Source: Leptofilum sp965223285 (GTDB lineage: Bacteria > Chloroflexota > Anaerolineae > Promineifilales > Promineifilaceae). Taken from it: a DNA stretch of 64,000 bases. The notes beneath the pieces were generated by a model. It saw nothing but the letters and a program-made list of their open reading frames with translations. It made no database searches and had not been told where the DNA came from. Positions 62,485 to 64,000 of this stretch are shown here, piece after piece. A program made the translations under genes and the position numbers. The number at the start of each line of letters is the position of its first letter. The first letter of the stretch is position 1. The stretch lies in assembly GCF_965223285.1 (NCBI RefSeq), contig NZ_OZ244997.1, positions 62,001 through 126,000 of the forward strand, in the 5' to 3' direction.

Positions 62485-62741
62485 TTAACAAACAAAAGTG
62501 CCAGCGTCCAGATGTTGCAGGATAGTCGTGACGAACGGCCGTCTGCCAGTCCAAACCTCCGTCAAAATCTGTTCCGGCGTTGCCCAGCGCAGCGCGGCCA
62601 CTTCTGCTTAGGCCCACTTTTCCGCTCCGCCCACAATCCGCGCCCGAAAGACGGCCCCCACATCCTGAACCTAGTCGCCATTGGCATGGGTGTAATTGAA
62701 CGCCGCCCCGCCTGTTTTCTAAGCCATTCTATGTAACTCAT
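62485..62741 (-). pseudogene. NUDIX hydrolase remnant
   Basis: The minus strand opens with MSYIEWLRKQAGRR, a NUDIX-like N-terminus, then loses the frame. A second frame gives FNYTHANGD, a TAG, VQDVGAVFRARIVGGAEKWA, a TAA, then AEVAALRWATPEQILTEVW and the C-terminal end. So two in-frame stops and an internal deletion that removed the NUDIX box are visible. It is a decayed gene; about 80 codons remain. Confidence 0.6.
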
Positions 62742-62816
62742 CTTTATCCCCTAATAGTCCTGTTTTTCACGTCGCATTAACCCGTGACCAGTGGGTAATC
62801 TATTAACATACCGTAG

Positions 62817-64000
62817 ATGAAGTATCAAAATCTACGCACACGGCTCGCCGCCGCCCGAACCAAAGTCGCGCTTGGCATTGGTCCGAAGATTATATTGCCG
62901 TATTTCTTGCTCACGCTTGTGGTCGCCAGCGTGGGTGCCTTCGTTGTTACAAACCTCGTTGCCAGCTCGCTAGAAGAAAGAATCACCAACCAACTGCTGG
63001 ATGCGGGACAAATTGTAGCCGAAGGTATGGTTCGCCACGAAGAACAACGGCTGCAAACGCTGCGTACCGTCATTGGTACCACCGGCATTCCTGCTGCAAT
63101 GGCAGACAATGAGCCTGCCACGCTTGGCGATCTTGCCCCCCAAATTGTCATCAACAGCAACACCGATGCCGTCATGCTGCTAGATATGAACGGCGTAGAA
63201 ATGTACAGTTGGCGGCGTACCAACGCCACCGATGATATTGACGGCATTACCAGCAGCGGCACTGATTTTTCGGATGTCGAAGTGGTACAAAAAGCGTTGC
63301 ACAATGAAGAAGATGCTTTGGGCAATCGGCATGTTTTCATCACGGAAACCGACGATGGATTAATGCTGTTTACCGTTTCGCCCGTATTTTATGAGGGGAA
63401 TCAGGTGGGCGTGGCGATGATTGGCACGTACAGCCGCCGTATGATGCTGGAACTCACCCTCAACGCCGTGGCCCGCGTCACGCTTTACGATGTGGAAGGC
63501 GAAGTGCTGGACACCTCATTGGGTGGGGGTGAAGTGGGGATTACGGCTCTATACCAGAACAATCCAGAAATTTTTGAAGATGTCATTACCGAACTGGGCG
63601 AGTCGCCAGAGCAGTACGCGCTGGTGGCCAGCACGGCCAGCCGCGAGGTGCCGCTGCGTCGCCTATCGGTGCTAGACCAGCGGTATGTTTTGGCGTATGG
63701 TGATTGGCAGTTGCGCGGCCAATCTTTTGGCATGTACAGCGTGGCTCTGCCCAGCAACTTTATTGTAAGCACTGTGGCCGTGAGCCGGCAGCAGTTCACC
63801 GCAATCTTCACATTGGCGATAGTAGCGGTTTTCATTGGCGGTTTTCTCATTGCGCGGCGCATTACAAACCCGATTCATCATCTGGTTGATACGGCCGTTG
63901 CCGTGGCGGATGGTGATCTCAAACGCCGCTCTGAAATTCGGGCCAATGATGAAATCGGGCTACTCTCCCGCACCTTCGACCGCATGACGGCCGCTTTGGC
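62817..64000 (+). CDS. Cache-HAMP sensor protein, N-terminal part
   Basis: About 394 codons are seen; the gene runs past the window. A helix at about 25-45 (LPYFLLTLVVASVGAFVVTN) is followed by an extracytoplasmic double-Cache-like domain (to about 310, with VMLLDMNGVEMYSW and LFTVSPVFYEGNQVG). A second helix (AIFTLAIVAVFIGGFLIARR) precedes HAMP (ITNPIHHLVDTAVAVADGDL), ending DEIGLLSRTFDRM. The output domain lies outside, so it may be a kinase, GGDEF or adenylate cyclase. The start is the ATG at 62817. Confidence 0.8.
   Translation, partial: MKYQNLRTRLAAARTKVALGIGPKIILPYFLLTLVVASVGAFVVTNLVASSLEERITNQLLDAGQIVAEGMVRHEEQRLQTLRTVIGTTGIPAAMADNEPATLGDLAPQIVINSNTDAVMLLDMNGVEMYSWRRTNATDDIDGITSSGTDFSDVEVVQKALHNEEDALGNRHVFITETDDGLMLFTVSPVFYEGNQVGVAMIGTYSRRMMLELTLNAVARVTLYDVEGEVLDTSLGGGEVGITALYQNNPEIFEDVITELGESPEQYALVASTASREVPLRRLSVLDQRYVLAYGDWQLRGQSFGMYSVALPSNFIVSTVAVSRQQFTAIFTLAIVAVFIGGFLIARRITNPIHHLVDTAVAVADGDLKRRSEIRANDEIGLLSRTFDRMTAAL

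Noticed and set aside
1..64000. tRNA or rRNA genes
   Set aside because: No T-loop GTTCGA(A)TC block in a tRNA-like context and no conserved rRNA stretch was seen; the GGTTCGATC near 35477 has no cloverleaf around it.

Overview
The window looks like a chromosomal segment from a member of the Chloroflexota (Anaerolineae/Ardenticatenia-like). This is inferred from gene content and style: a SufR-type regulator beside a MIP18 protein, ScpA, RNase J, a CopC-CopD-cytochrome fusion, DUF3105 proteins, large secreted subtilisins and propeller proteins, and EAD-NACHT conflict proteins. No rRNA or tRNA gene was seen, so the placement is tentative. The most obvious feature is the palindrome ACGGCCGT (often AACGGCCGTT). 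I counted about two dozen copies by hand in the first 11.5 kb, where chance predicts well under one, and it continues at a similar density through genes and spacers. It is absent or nearly absent from the genes that look foreign.

Layout. 1-663: end of a SufR-like Fe-S regulator, then a MIP18 Fe-S assembly factor. 714-11469: a compact minus-strand operon of eight genes (tandem GT2, ABC exporter, GT-C membrane transferase, two sulfotransferases, a rhamnosyltransferase-like protein, two GT2s), probably making a sulfated surface glycan. 11767-17492: a secreted subtilisin, a stand-alone receiver protein, a 250-bp array of consecutive inverted repeats, and a zinc-ribbon membrane protein. 17527-20900: ScpA, then an EAD-NACHT membrane protein flanked by imperfect direct repeats. 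21075-28938: a VanZ-like protein, small zinc-ribbon proteins, a J-domain protein, a C39-like peptidase, a lipoprotein hydrolase, an OmpR/histidine kinase pair and a PepSY protein. 29089-36791: an unknown protein, RtcB, an AT-rich HEPN-family gene, RNase J, an HNH nuclease and a Usp-like protein.

37043-42660: PPK2, a 1272-residue beta-propeller sensor-like protein, and a DUF4160/DUF2442 pair. 42743-51915: a minus-strand copper cluster running CsoR, CopZ, a small membrane protein, CopA, two DUF3105 proteins, a small membrane protein, a YtkA-like protein, a lipoprotein, and a CopC-CopD-cytochrome c fusion; a CsoR-type operator lies upstream of csoR. 52004-57845: a NarL-type regulator, CsbD and GlsB stress proteins, a promoter-plus-terminator unit of about 60 nt, an esterase, Mrp, an N-formylglutamate amidohydrolase-like protein, a methyltransferase, a rhodanese and MscS. 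57870-59084: a decayed IS630-type element with terminal inverted repeats and a TA duplication. 59154-64000: PaaH-like and PaaG-like enzymes, a small acidic protein, a K+ channel with an RCK domain, a NUDIX remnant, and the start of a HAMP sensor.

Most regions read as ordinary housekeeping, stress and envelope functions. The points that stand out are the iterated palindrome, the inverted-repeat array upstream of the zinc-ribbon gene, dispersed intergenic-type repeats that have become protein linkers, and two candidate defence genes that lack the palindrome.
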